Shown piece after piece: positions 34,134 to 44,201 of a DNA stretch of 64,000 nucleotides (positions are counted from its first letter, which is position 1; every line of letters starts with the position of its first letter). The position numbers and the translations under genes are program-made. A model generated the notes under the pieces. That model worked only from the letters and a program-made list of their open reading frames with translations. It was not told the DNA's origin and made no database searches. Source of the stretch: Porogramme epimiltina (taxonomy: Eukaryota > Basidiomycota > Agaricomycetes > Polyporales > Polyporaceae); NCBI GenBank assembly GCA_900155495.1, contig FTLJ01000057.1:26053-90052 (forward strand), written 5' to 3'.

Positions 34134-37100
34134 ATGACACTACCAGACTCGACACCAGTGATGCTGCCGAAACACCAGAAGGCATGTGGCCTTTGTCGAC
34201 GCAAGAAGAGTGCGTGGTCTCCCTCCACTTCGACTAAGAAGGTAAAACGCTGACCTCCGTCCTTCATTGAGCTAGTTCGATGTGAGTGCTGGCTAGCCCG
34301 AGAGGCTCGCGAGCGTACCTGTCTCACTTTCGTGTTTCCTGGTCAGGCGACGCCCTAGAACGGCCTGACCGGCGTTGTTCGAAGTGCAGCATCTACGGTG
34401 TCGAGTGCGATTTTGATCGCGGAAACGTATGTGCCAAGTCGCGCCCCTTTGGCATGTTCCTGCTGTGGCGATGAACACGTGCTCACTCCGGCCTGCGTTT
34501 CCCAGCTACGCCCATCGGAAACGTGAGTACTTTAGTCGGACGCTATGACGAGGCGCCGCTAGACGCGGAGCTCGGTTGCCGGGCGATTGAGGCGTTACGG
34601 CCTGGGGGTGACACATGGCAGCCGAGTCCCGCCCTCGATATACGCCCTGCTGATCCTTTCGCTGCAGTTATGTCGCCGCCCTCGAGAGCCGCCTTGCACA
34701 AGTAGAAGCTTTACTCACTGAGGTTCGTCTTCCTCGGCGATCTCTGCGCCTCCCGAATGTGTTTTGCTCACTGGCGCCCCTTTACTCCCCACGCTCCAGC
34801 GTAAAGTTTCAGATACCCCCCACGAACCGTCGCACGCCGCTTATAAGGTACCGCCGGCCCAGTTTAGAGCTGTCCCACCGTCGTTTCCGCTTCTCTCTCC
34901 GGATTCCGGCGAGCTTGAAGACTTCGATTCAAGTGACGACGATAACGCGGCACAGTGGAACCTCCTCGGTGACGCGCGCCGATACCAAGGTGAATCCAGC
35001 AACGCGTCATTAGTGCGAGATATCATGGCACTCCAGTCCTGCCAACAAAGCAGGATGTCGTTCGACCGCCTACCTTCCTTCGATTTCCATGTGAGAACAC
35101 ATTCATTTCCGCTGTGCCCTGCTGCTCACTTACACGCCGAGAACCAGACCGCTGTGGAGAATCTACCTCCATTCACCGACTTCCCACCCCCTGATCTACT
35201 CACCAAGCTCGTCGACGCGTACTTCACTCACCTCAACATCTACCTACCCCTTCTACACAGGCCTTCATTCGAGAAATGCTTGCACGAGGGCCTGCACCTC
35301 GTCCAGCTGACGTTTGGTGCTATCGTCCTTCTCGTGTGCGCAAACGGTGCCCGATGGGTTGACGATCCGCGAGTGGTGAACAACCCGGAGGACGAGCCTG
35401 GCGCAAAGTGGATTGCGTACGTGCAGACCGCGCCGGTGTCGCTCCTGGCGCGGCCGACCGTGTACGACCTACAGGCGTGTGCGGTATGAGGTTCGCTCTG
35501 CTACGCTTGGACGCGCTGATCTGAAAATTGCTTCGGGGTAGCTTATGGCTGAGTGGATCAACAATGCAACTTCCCCTCAGGGCAGCTGGGCCGTCTTGGG
35601 GCTGGGTATCAGTATGGCGTTGGACCTGGGGATGCACAGAAAGAAGAGCTACAGCAACATGTCGAAGACGGAGGCGGAAGCGTGGAAGCGTGCCTTCTGG
35701 TGAGCTCTCCATACTTTCTTCTCTCGCCACTCGACTGAAAGAAAACCAGGTGTCTAGTCCTGCTCGACAGGGTCACAAGCTTCGGGATGGGTCGCCCGTG
35801 CTCGATCCAAGACGAGGAGTAAGTCGGCCCGAGATGATGAGCACGCCACCGCTAAAACGCGAGCACCAGTTTCGACATTGATCCCATAACGGAATGCGAT
35901 GACGAGTACTGGTCAGACGGCCCCTACGGGCTGAAGCAGCCTCCTGGGAAGCCGTCCAAAGTTGCATTTGCTAACTGCCTCATACGCCTCGTCCGGATCG
36001 TAGCATTCGCGTCGCGGACAATAGTAAGCCTCCATCACCGCCGCGTCCGCTCCCTGCGCAACTCACCATACGCCCAACAGTACACGATCAACAAGTCCAA
36101 GCTTCTTCTCGGGTTCATCGGCCCACATTGGAAGCAGCGCGTCGTCGCCGAGCTGGACTCGGCGTTGAACAAATGGGTCGACACTATTCCCCCTCACCGT
36201 GAGCACCACGCCCTTCTCATGCGCCCACCCGCTCACATTCCCGTAGTCCGATGGAATCCCGAGCAGCCCGACCCCGTGTTCCTTAACCAGTCCGCGACGC
36301 TGCACGCGAGTTACTACCACACCCAGATCTGCGTGCACCGGCAGTTCATCCCCGCCGCAGCCGACCTCCCTCCCGCAGCCACTACTGCTGACCCCTCCCC
36401 CTCTAGCGCGTTACCCTCGCCATCGCTCGCGATCTGCGTGACAGCTGCGCGCGCGTGCCTGCGCGTACTAGGCGTGCAGCTTGCGCGTACGCAGCGGTGC
36501 ACGGGCGCGCTCGCGGCAGTACACACGCCGCTCTTCGCTGCGGGGCTTGTGCGCCTCATGGGCTGGTGGGTCGGCGGTCGCGCGGATGCCGAGGCCGCGG
36601 CGGACGTGCGGACGTGCGTGGAGATCCTTGAGACGGTCGTGCCCTAGTGCGTGTTTGTGCTTCCCCCGCGCTGCGGCTCCGTCTACACATGCTGACGCAG
36701 GTCTGCGCCATTCTCGTTCGCAGCAACCGCGCCGCGAAGAAGATGCTGTGAGCCCCATCTATCCACACTTACCCCCATTCGGCGCTCGCTGACGCACACC
36801 CGTCTCGTCTTCCCTGCTACTTACAGAGCGGTAATGCGCGCTCTCATGACGCCAACCCCGAGCGAACTCTCCGCAGCCTCCTCGCCGGGCGACGCCGGCC
36901 CCGCGTTCGAAGGCGCTGACGACCTCGGCAGCCTCGCGTTCGCGGTCGCGCAGAACCTCCGCCTCGCGGGCCTCGCGTCCGGCGAGTCGCTGCCGCCCCC
37001 GCTCCCGGACGCAGACGCGCCCGCCGAGGGCCCGTTCTACCGCACCACCGACCCCGGCTCCGACGCGGCCGCGGCCCCGCGCGCGACGGACGCGGGCGAG

Positions 37101-37483
37101 GCGCTGCCGCTGTACACGCACGAGCTGGGCGGGTACGCGTCCGACGCGGAGCTGTTCCCGCGCCTCGCGGCGGAGACGCGCAGCGAAGCGGAGAACCCGG
37201 CGGGGATCGACTTCTCGGAGTACCTCGGGAAGCAGCCGCTCTCGTTTGGGTATGGCCTCGGCGCGGGCGCGGAGGACGCTGGGGAAGGTGCGGGGCTGGG
37301 GCTTGGGGCAGGAGCGGGGCTTGGGGGAATGGGGATGGAGGGGCGCTTTGAGCCGAGTTCGCATATGTAAGTGTTTAGCTTTGGGGTTCTTGTGGATGGC
37401 GCTGACTTTGCCCCTTTAGCTGGGACGACTGGAATGCGTTCATGGAGGGGTCCTTTGCTAACCCCGGCGAGCCTCTTGTTTGA
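34134..37483 (+). CDS. Zn2Cys6 (Gal4-type) transcription factor, copy B
   Basis: Paralog of the preceding gene, roughly 850 residues. The cluster reads ACGLCRRKKIRCDALE...RRCSKCSIYGVECDF and is assembled from exons 34134-34209, a 6-nt exon 34276-34281 (TTCGAT) and 34347 onward, with the same phases as copy A. A coiled coil (YVAALESRLAQVEALLTE) and the fungal regulatory domain follow (YLPLLHRPSFEKCL, LDLGMHRKKSY, GRPCSIQDEE, LNKWVDTIPPH). It ends WDDWNAFMEG...GEPLV. A 17-nt exon (CTACGCCCATCGGAAAC) lies before the coiled coil. The join near 36.64-36.84 kb is uncertain: the simplest donor (after CCCTA) creates a stop, whereas an earlier GTGCCC donor keeps the frame. The C-terminal third differs from copy A and is rich in Ala, Glu and Asp. 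Confidence 0.87.
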
Positions 37484-38280
37484 TAGGTGGCACTAGTTTC
37501 CTTTAATACGCGACTTGCGCGGGCTCTGATTGTACTATTATTTGCGTTTCATTATCGATTATGGGATGGGATAGGCATCGACGCAATGCCTACTATCAGC
37601 TCACTGCCAACTAGCATGGCCAGTTATTCCGACCAGTTATTCCGACTCGAGCTTTTGGAGAATCCTCAGTTCCTCCTTTCGCTGCCAGATCTAGCTCCCC
37701 CAAACTAGTGTATGATTCCGTGGCTAACGTGGACATATTCTTGATTTGGCAGAGCAGCTACCATCGAAAAGGTGCATATGCTTACAGTGTACACCATGTG
37801 ATGTACACGACGGATCACGTGCCAGACATCATCGGACCAGTGAAAGCGAGGGTACAGAACATATGTAGATACTAGGTAGGAAGTCCTAGCGCACGCTTAG
37901 AGCTGTACCATCAACCCACTTCTTCCTCTGAACGTGAGAAGCCCGAGAACACTAACCCGAAGGGAGCGCAGGCTAGCGCGCTACTCGGGGCCCTAGTTAA
38001 TCATGAAAAAGAATTCGATTAATGTACTATTATATTCGTTTCATTCTCGATGAGGTGAGACAGGCATCTACGCTATGATAATGCTGAGACAGACGGATCA
38101 TCATCGGGCTAGTGAGAGCGAGAGTACAAGACATATGCAGGTGGGGGCGGCCCTAGTGTACACTCGACCTGGTACAACGAAACTCATAAAGCGCAATCTG
38201 GGTCATAGCATCGGCCCCGCTTCGTATCTCATAAGGAATTGCTCAAGAACTCTACGCCGGTGGGAGCACAGGCCCGCGCG
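37484..38280. repeat. Degenerate direct duplication of the 3' flank of the next gene
   Basis: ACTATTAT(T/A)T(G/T)CGTTTCATT occurs at about 37533 and 38027, followed in both by TAGGCATC/CAGGCATC, GACGGATCA, GAGAGT/GAGGGTACA and CATATG. The block ending AGCGCGCTAC..(GG/GT)CC...GTT(A/G)ATCATGA(A/G)AAAGA occurs near 37970 and again at 38277, where it encodes the last codons (FLMINQDV) of the minus-strand gene at 38281. The 3' end plus downstream flank of that gene was therefore copied about 0.3-0.5 kb away and is decaying. Confidence 0.65.
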
Positions 38281-39384
38281 CTACACGTCCTGGTTGATCA
38301 TGAGAAAGATATCCTCCAGCACATCGTCCCCTCGTCCTTCCTGCTCCGCGGGCTCGCCTGTATTGGCGACCGCGCGCACCGGTGAGCGGCGTGACGTCAC
38401 GAGCATCCGTCCAATCTCTTCGAAGACGTCCACACCGCCCGAAGTGAGCTGAAGTGGTCGCAGCGGCCGCATCGGGGGAAACGGTAGGCGTGGGTCGAAG
38501 GTACGCGCCAGGCCTACTCCCTGCGAGGACCCGGGAGGGGTGGGGTTCGATGCGCGCGGACGGCGCTGCCGCCGGCGTAAGGAGTGATGGTGCCCGTGCA
38601 GATGGCGCTGCACGCGCCGGTCAAGGCGGTCCTGCTGTTCCTGTTGATGGGCGTGCAAAATGAGCAGCGTGGGGTGCAGAGCTGACTCGGACGAGGAGGA
38701 GGCGTGCACGAGTGGGGGGTGCGTGCGGTGGGAGGAGCGCCCGTGTGGCGGGGGTTGGAGAGGTGCGGGCGCGAGCGGGACTTGACCTGGCGGGTAAGGA
38801 GGATGCACGGATGGGGAGGAGCGATTGTCGTTGCAGCTGGATGAGCCGGAGCTATCGACGTCCGCCGCGTTGCCTGAGCTCTCGTCCGCAAATGGCAAGT
38901 CGCCTCGGCTGGGGGAGCGGGAGTCACTTCCGCTGCTTTGTGAAGGGGTCTGGTGTCCAGCTGAGTGTGTAACGCTCGCACGATCGAAGCCGTCGTCTGA
39001 GCTGGACTTGGTCAGAGCAGCAGAACCAGTCGGCGATGGCGTCATGCGAGGTGGGCCGGTTGGAGTTGCCTCGGCCCAAGCGCGGATGCTTGCGCGAGAA
39101 GGCGTGCCTTGCTCGTCCGAGCTATCGGAAGGAGACGTGAAGGGGTCCTTGTGGGTAGGATCATCGGAGGGGGGCTTGGAGAGGGGATCCATACCCCCTA
39201 CGGGGTCTAGCGGTTTGTCGAAGGGTAACTGAGGGTCTTCCACGGCACTAGGGAGAGTGGAAGGTGTCGCTGGGGTACGAACTTGTGTTTGAGTCGAAAG
39301 CGTGGTATTACTTCCGGAAGACAGTGGAGGCAAAGCATTTCCTGAGACGGAAGCAACGGACATAGTGCCTGGACGCCCGAGCAT
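38281..39384 (-). CDS. Ser/Pro-rich hypothetical protein (terminal exon)
   Basis: An open frame of about 368 codons from an ATG at 39384 (MLGRPGTMSV) to the stop at 38281. The N-terminal two thirds are Ser/Thr/Pro/Asp-rich and probably disordered. A short Gln/Arg/His segment (HAHQQEQQDRLDRRVQRHLH) may form a helix, and the end (GGVDVFEEIGRMLVTS, DDVLEDIFLMINQDV) looks structured. The frame remains open upstream of the ATG to a possible acceptor (CACAAACAG), so an earlier exon may exist; a candidate exon with GAGGTGAGT donor lies near 39760-39990. No family recognised. Confidence 0.5.
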   Translation of the reverse strand: MLGRPGTMSVASVSGNALPPLSSGSNTTLSTQTQVRTPATPSTLPSAVEDPQLPFDKPLDPVGGMDPLSKPPSDDPTHKDPFTSPSDSSDEQGTPSRASIRAWAEATPTGPPRMTPSPTGSAALTKSSSDDGFDRASVTHSAGHQTPSQSSGSDSRSPSRGDLPFADESSGNAADVDSSGSSSCNDNRSSPSVHPPYPPGQVPLAPAPLQPPPHGRSSHRTHPPLVHASSSSESALHPTLLILHAHQQEQQDRLDRRVQRHLHGHHHSLRRRQRRPRASNPTPPGSSQGVGLARTFDPRLPFPPMRPLRPLQLTSGGVDVFEEIGRMLVTSRRSPVRAVANTGEPAEQEGRGDDVLEDIFLMINQDV

Positions 39385-40868
39385 ATCTCGAGTATGCACC
39401 TGTTTGTGAACTGTGGCTTGCTTTTGCTGCGTTACAGAAGTGCACTGCGGAGCGCTAGGTCAGCATGGTGACCTCGAGAGTGGCGAGGAGGGCAGAATGA
39501 AGAGGGGGCGAAAGACAAGGAAAGTGGGGGAGGAAAGTGGGAAGTATAGGTTGGGATAAGAAAGCAAATGAACGAGCATAGAAGGACGCCGCTAGCGCCT
39601 CTCCCCCCACATCAATCGAAAGCCTGTCACGAGACGACGACGTCATTGACCAGGTACCCCATCTAACGGCAAGTACGAACCAGGCCTCGCAATTTAGGCG
39701 GTACAGGGGAAGAAGATTGCGCAGGGATGGATATTCTTGAAGGCCGAGAAATACTTTACTCACCTCTGCGAAGCACTCTATGACGTATATCACGGTGTGA
39801 AGTGCTGCTATACACGGCAAGGCGTGTAGGAGAGTAGATGAGCAGTTTTGCGCGACAAAGACAGACGGTGGGCACGGAATATGCAGCTGGTCGGACGATG
39901 AGCTCGTGATGGTGGAGAAAGACACGGACAGATTGTGTGGAGGAGGGCAAGGATGCGGAACACGCTCCCATGGCAGGTTGTGGGGTTGCCATGCTGTCGG
40001 GTTACATCGCACCGCTCATGGAAGGATCCTCGAGTGCCCCCTTCCGAGAACTCGGCGCCGAATTAGGTGGAGCACTCACGCAGGCCACTATGTAGTAGTC
40101 CACGAACGGAGGCGTCCCAGCAGAACTTCCACCTTCACCCTCCGCACTACTTGAACTCGGGGAACCACCTCCCCTAAGGCATGGACCTCACGATTAGGTC
40201 TGAGTAGAGTGCTGCGCAAGTACCAAATTAGGTACTATAGCCTCAGCGGGCCTCAGAAACACGCCTATTTTGAAGAGAGTCAGCTTGCGCTTTACAGTGC
40301 AGGAAGAATCTACAACGTCACTAGCTGAGAACTTGGCGATCAGACACGTGCAGCATGAGCACATTGGGAACGAGAATGCAGCTTCGCGGAGCAGGTACAA
40401 TGGATATCATGCTGGTGCATCAGGACGGATAGCAGCCACGGGGGTGGGTGGACAGAGGATGTGTTGCCCATCCTCGTTATTATCCGCAATTGGGCGCTTA
40501 GATCACGCGGTGGCTTCAGGGCCGGCGAAATCTGCATTGGGAAATTCAGACGCCCGTCGAAAGTCTCTGTACACACATCGCCCGGCGTGCTCGACACTCA
40601 GCACAACCTCAAGACGTGAGTACCCTCCATTTATGCTCTCGTTACATGCCATAGACGATGCAGACATGATACCGCTCATCTGGGAGAAACTATGGGCGTT
40701 GGAGAGGTCATCTTCGCGCTGGATGGCCTGTCTGGCATCCAGATGACGGCCTTGGCGTCCCGTCCTCATCCGTGCTCCCAGGCCATATCTCTCTTCCTGG
40801 CGACTCTTTAGCTGGCATTTACTCACGAACCTCCTTTCTTCTTGCAGTCCCCTTCCTCAAGAAAAAAT
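39385..40868. other. Intergenic region with one decayed coding-like fragment
   Basis: At about 40000-40150 (+) a single frame reads GYIAPLMEGSSSAPFREL, GAELGGALTQATM, then two adjacent TAG codons, then STNGGVPAELPPSPSALLEL. The composition on both sides of the stops looks coding, which suggests a pseudogene fragment, but I cannot name the parent. Minus-strand open frames at 39455-40012 overlap it and could hold 5' exons of the preceding gene. The last 300 bp are the RPS2 promoter. Confidence 0.4.
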
Positions 40869-41075
40869 ATGGCTGACTCTGCACGCGGACGTGGCGGTTT
40901 CGGGCGTGGGCGTGGTGACCGTGGACGGGGCCGCCGGGGCCCCCGCCGCGGTGGCCGCAAGGACGAGGAGAAGGAGTGGTGAGTATTCACCAGTCATCCG
41001 CGCCGATTCCCCCATTCCAACGTCCCCTCGCTCGCCAGGGTCCCCGTCACCAAGCTCGGCCGTCTCGTCAAGGAT

Positions 41076-41113
<38 letters not shown>

Positions 41114-41761
41114 GCTCCCCGTCAAGGAGTACCAGATCATCGACTACTTCCTCCCCAAGCTCAAGGATGAGGTCATGAAGATCATGCCTGTCCAGAAGCA
41201 GACCCGCGCTGGTCAGCGCACCCGCTTCAAGGCCTTCGTCGCCATCGGTGACTTCGAGGGTCACGTCGGTCTCGGCGTCAAGTGCGCGAAGGAGGTCGCA
41301 ACTGCTATCCGTGGCGCCATCATCCTTGCGAAGCTCTCCGTCATCCCCGTCCGTCGTGGTTACTGGGGTGCCAACCTCGGTGAGCCCCACACCGTCCCCT
41401 CGAAGGTGTCCGGCAAGGTCGGCTCCGTCATGTGCCGTCTCATCCCCGCGCCCCGTGGAACCGGTCTCGTCGCTGCCCCCGCATGCAAGCGTCTGCTCCA
41501 GCTCGCCGGTGTCGAGGATTGTTACACGCAGTCGAAGGGTTCGACCGCGACGATGGGTAACTTCTTGAAGGCAACCTTCGCTGCGGTGAGTTTTCGTCGC
41601 CATCTTTCCTCTCGTGTGGCCGCTCAACTGTGGCCTTCTAGATCACGCAAACCTACTCCTTCCTTACGCCCGACCTCTGGCGCGAGATCCCCCTCTCCAA
41701 GTTCCCCTACGACGAGCACAGCGCACACCTACAGCTCGCGCAGGGCAAGAAGGCGTACTAG
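40869..41761 (+). CDS. RPS2: 40S ribosomal protein S2 (uS5)
   Basis: Three exons (40869-40978, 41039-41585, 41642-41761) encode 258 residues. The Arg/Gly-rich start ([18 protein letters not shown]) is the usual methylated RGG region of eukaryotic uS5. The body contains [53 protein letters not shown] and [17 protein letters not shown]. The end is [19 protein letters not shown]. It is part of the small-subunit mRNA entry site and decoding-fidelity region. High GC at codon third positions fits strong expression. The last bases before the start are A-rich (GAAAAAATATGG). Confidence 0.97.
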
Positions 41762-43431
41762 GCTTCTTCGCGCTTGTGTGAGGGTCCGGGCGGGTAGATT
41801 GTTGATTCATTCCGATTGTATTGCTCCTGTTTTCATAGCATACTGCTTTGCCTCTCCAAAACGCGCTCGCGGGATGCCGCCACTCCATACCTATGACCTT
41901 ATGTCATCGAGTATTCCATGAACACTCTTGCTGCGACGCAGTTCGCGTTGTATGATATCTCATGGCTGTAGTGTGAAACGAACAAGCTGTTGCAAGTGTC
42001 GACTGATAGTCCGGGACGGCAGCTAAGGCGATTAGACTCAGGGACGCACACGTCATGCATAAGACTGGGCATACATGTGGCGCTATGAATTGATGTCACT
42101 GAATGTAACTAACATTACACAAGTATAGCTAAATGGACGATTGCAGGGTTATGGCAGTCGTAACTTTTCTACAGAGGTGTCGGAATTGGCGCGCAGGATA
42201 CCCTCCTTGAAGGTGAATGTCTCCAAAGGCGAGCCGGCCAAGCACGGTGACCTCCAGAAGTCCTTCGGCACCACGGACACCAACGGTATCGTGAAGGAGG
42301 TGAGCTTTTCAACCTGATCTGTTTCTTCCTTTCTCCCAATACGAAGGAGAGGAACGTCTCGGTGTCTGTTCTTACGAGACGATTCGCGCCATGCGGCCTG
42401 GGTAGGTCATGCGCGGGCTGAGTAAAGCCATCTTGAGGCTGGCTATACTGATCTGGAAACAATCCACACGGAGTAAGGGAGTCGGTAGGTAGTTGCTGTG
42501 ACGAGAATAACGTGTGATCGTCGTCACAGCACGTCAAGGGGAATGTATCTCTGGCGATCTGAGGGCCTGCGAGACCCGCCAGTGACGTCCTCTCACAACT
42601 TCATCCGAATTTGGTTAAGTTGCCTCCTGGTAGAGCAACCCCTCACAGGGTCACGATGTGGTGCAAGTGTCGTCGTCACGAGTAGCCCAAATTGAAGTTC
42701 GGTCCACTGAAATACCTGGCGCTTTCCAACCTGCCAGTGCAACATGGCGAGTGCGAGCGTAGCACCCTGTCTATAAGTGAGGGTATGCTGTTCTCGGGCT
42801 CCACAGATCCATCTACGCAATCCGTGAGATGGCATGAACAAAATAAATTAGGAAAGGGGAATGCTTACGAATGCAATGAGATCTATGCGATTCCGCTCTC
42901 GTAGAAGGAGAGATGAAACTCGTTTGCGCCGACCGGGTTGCGGTCGGCTCAGACTGTGTTCCGCCTTCTTCGTACGGGGCAGTGACGGCTGATCTCCTCC
43001 TGGAATTATGTGCCGCCGCGATCAAGGCAAGACGTCAGCCACGTCCTCTATCACGGCAATTCGGTCTGCTTACCATTGCATCGCGCAGACGGCTGAGCAT
43101 TCCCTACCCCTTCAGGGATGGCGCTGTGTAAGCCACCAGACTGCATTCGCGAAGTCCGCGAGCACGGTGCGACCCAATCCGCTATTCAAGTAGATGACGG
43201 ATGTGGTCGGGATCCCGATACACGGGTTCGCGCACGCGCGGTGACACGCCGGCCATCGTCTGAAAGCATGTCGATGAGTGTGTTGTGCGCAGAGCACCGA
43301 GAGGAACATACCGGGAATACTACAACCCCGGCGGGTGTGCGAGATCTCCGCAGTTGCTCCTATCTCGGGCTACCTCTATGCGGGATGTTAGAAGGGGTTC
43401 CGTGACGGGCGGGCTGAGCTGTACGACTTAC
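41762..43431. other. Region between RPS2 and the next small gene
   Basis: Apart from the SBDS-domain fragment at 42175-42299 I see no recognisable coding sequence. Overlapping short open frames at 42.5-43.4 kb on both strands have no match. A frame encoding PTTSVIYLNSGLGRTVLADF (minus, near 43150-43220) looks protein-like and might be a downstream exon of the small gene starting at 43513. Confidence 0.4.
42175..42299 (+). pseudogene. Isolated SBDS/SDO1-type domain exon fragment
   Basis: Between an acceptor (TTTTCTACAG) and a donor (GAGGTGAGC) one frame reads IPSLKVNVSKGEPAKHGDLQ, then KSFGTTDTNGIVKE. This matches the core of the SBDS/Sdo1 N-terminal domain (VNVSKG..AK..DL..AFGT.D...I), the ribosome-maturation factor family. 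No preceding or following exon of that gene is visible nearby, and the residues before IPSL diverge. I take it as a duplicated and stranded exon. The related short fungal RTC3 family shares this fold and is an alternative parent. Confidence 0.6.
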
Positions 43432-43513
43432 TGATCGTGAGTGTATTGAGAAGTTTATCCGCTAGTAAGCGCGCCGCGAGCGGCGGGGGGTGGTATGGCG
43501 GGTCTGAGCCCAT
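43432..43513 (-). CDS. First exon of a small gene with an LLADKLLNT leader, copy 1
   Basis: ATG at 43513 opens MGSDPPYHPPPLAARLLADK, then LLNTLTI, and meets a GTAAGT donor at 43431. A TATATAAG box lies about 63 bp upstream of the ATG. A second site at 55030 has the same design: TATA box ~65 bp upstream, short first exon with the same LLADKLLNT, then a GTGAGT donor. Downstream exons here are uncertain; an acceptor in GAGATAG near 43363 would lead into an open frame ending at 43112 (ANAVWWLTQRHP). Function unknown. Confidence 0.4.
43444..43465. repeat. 22-nt motif shared with 54958-54979
   Basis: TATTGAGAAGTTTATCCGCT plus AG, identical at 54958-54979, and present with one base deleted at 27103-27121 inside the HET gene. 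At the two identical sites it encodes LLADKLLNT on the minus strand. Confidence 0.7.
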
Positions 43514-44201
43514 GTGTGCGAGTGGGTGTGGAGGGTTCGAAGCGAGTGTGGATGTTCGGGGCCTCCGCGGCAGCCCTTATATACCCCTGGGGGGCAGGGT
43601 TTGGGGCGCCCTTGCCTGCGAGCGCACAGACCACAGGGTCCTGGGGGAGAAGCAGGGTGCAACGCTTTGTGGCCACAGATGAAGGAGACAAATGGATACG
43701 CGCACCAATTGCTGGCCCCTTTTGGCAGGTGGGGGGCACGGGCCCTAACCGCAGCGCGTTCAGCGCACCGGAACTAGTGCCAGGACAATGGCGGTGCTTG
43801 GGCACTATGCTCCGTCTGCATCACCGCATTGACATAGCGAACCAAAGGCCGCGTGAGTTCGAGAACATTCGCAGCTTCTTGAAGGACTTGAACAAGGTCA
43901 GGCAAATGCAGCCCACAATAGGGTAGTAGCATTTTCGGATCAATAGCGTTATCATTGAGGCGGGGCACTCGGCCAGATATCGACTATGTAAAATGGGGGA
44001 CAGGCCTGGGCCCGTTTAGCTTTGGAGCCTCAACCGCAGAGGGGTCATTCCGTCCTGTGCGAACAGTCAGATTGATGAGGCGGCTACCGCCCATCGACTC
44101 GCAACGCACCATCGTCCCATAGACCATGATCCTCCCTATAATCCGTTCTTACCCCTATTGTCTTTCGGCCTGACCGTACTAAACGAAGAGTCCTCTTTCC
44201 G
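43514..44201. other. Intergenic region upstream of the small gene
   Basis: GC-rich, with long open frames on both strands (43437-43926) that overlap the promoter of the small gene and match nothing. No other gene seen. Confidence 0.4.
43576..43583 (-). promoter_or_regulatory. TATA box upstream of the small gene at 43513
   Basis: TATATAAG on the minus strand about 63 bp before the ATG. Confidence 0.5.

Noticed and set aside
40857..41627. 256-codon open frame antisense to RPS2
   Set aside because: A shadow of GC-rich coding sequence; the sense strand encodes a well-conserved ribosomal protein.
43455..43926. Overlapping open frames of 116 and 143 codons on both strands
   Set aside because: Compositional; they cover the TATA box and first exon of the small gene and match nothing.
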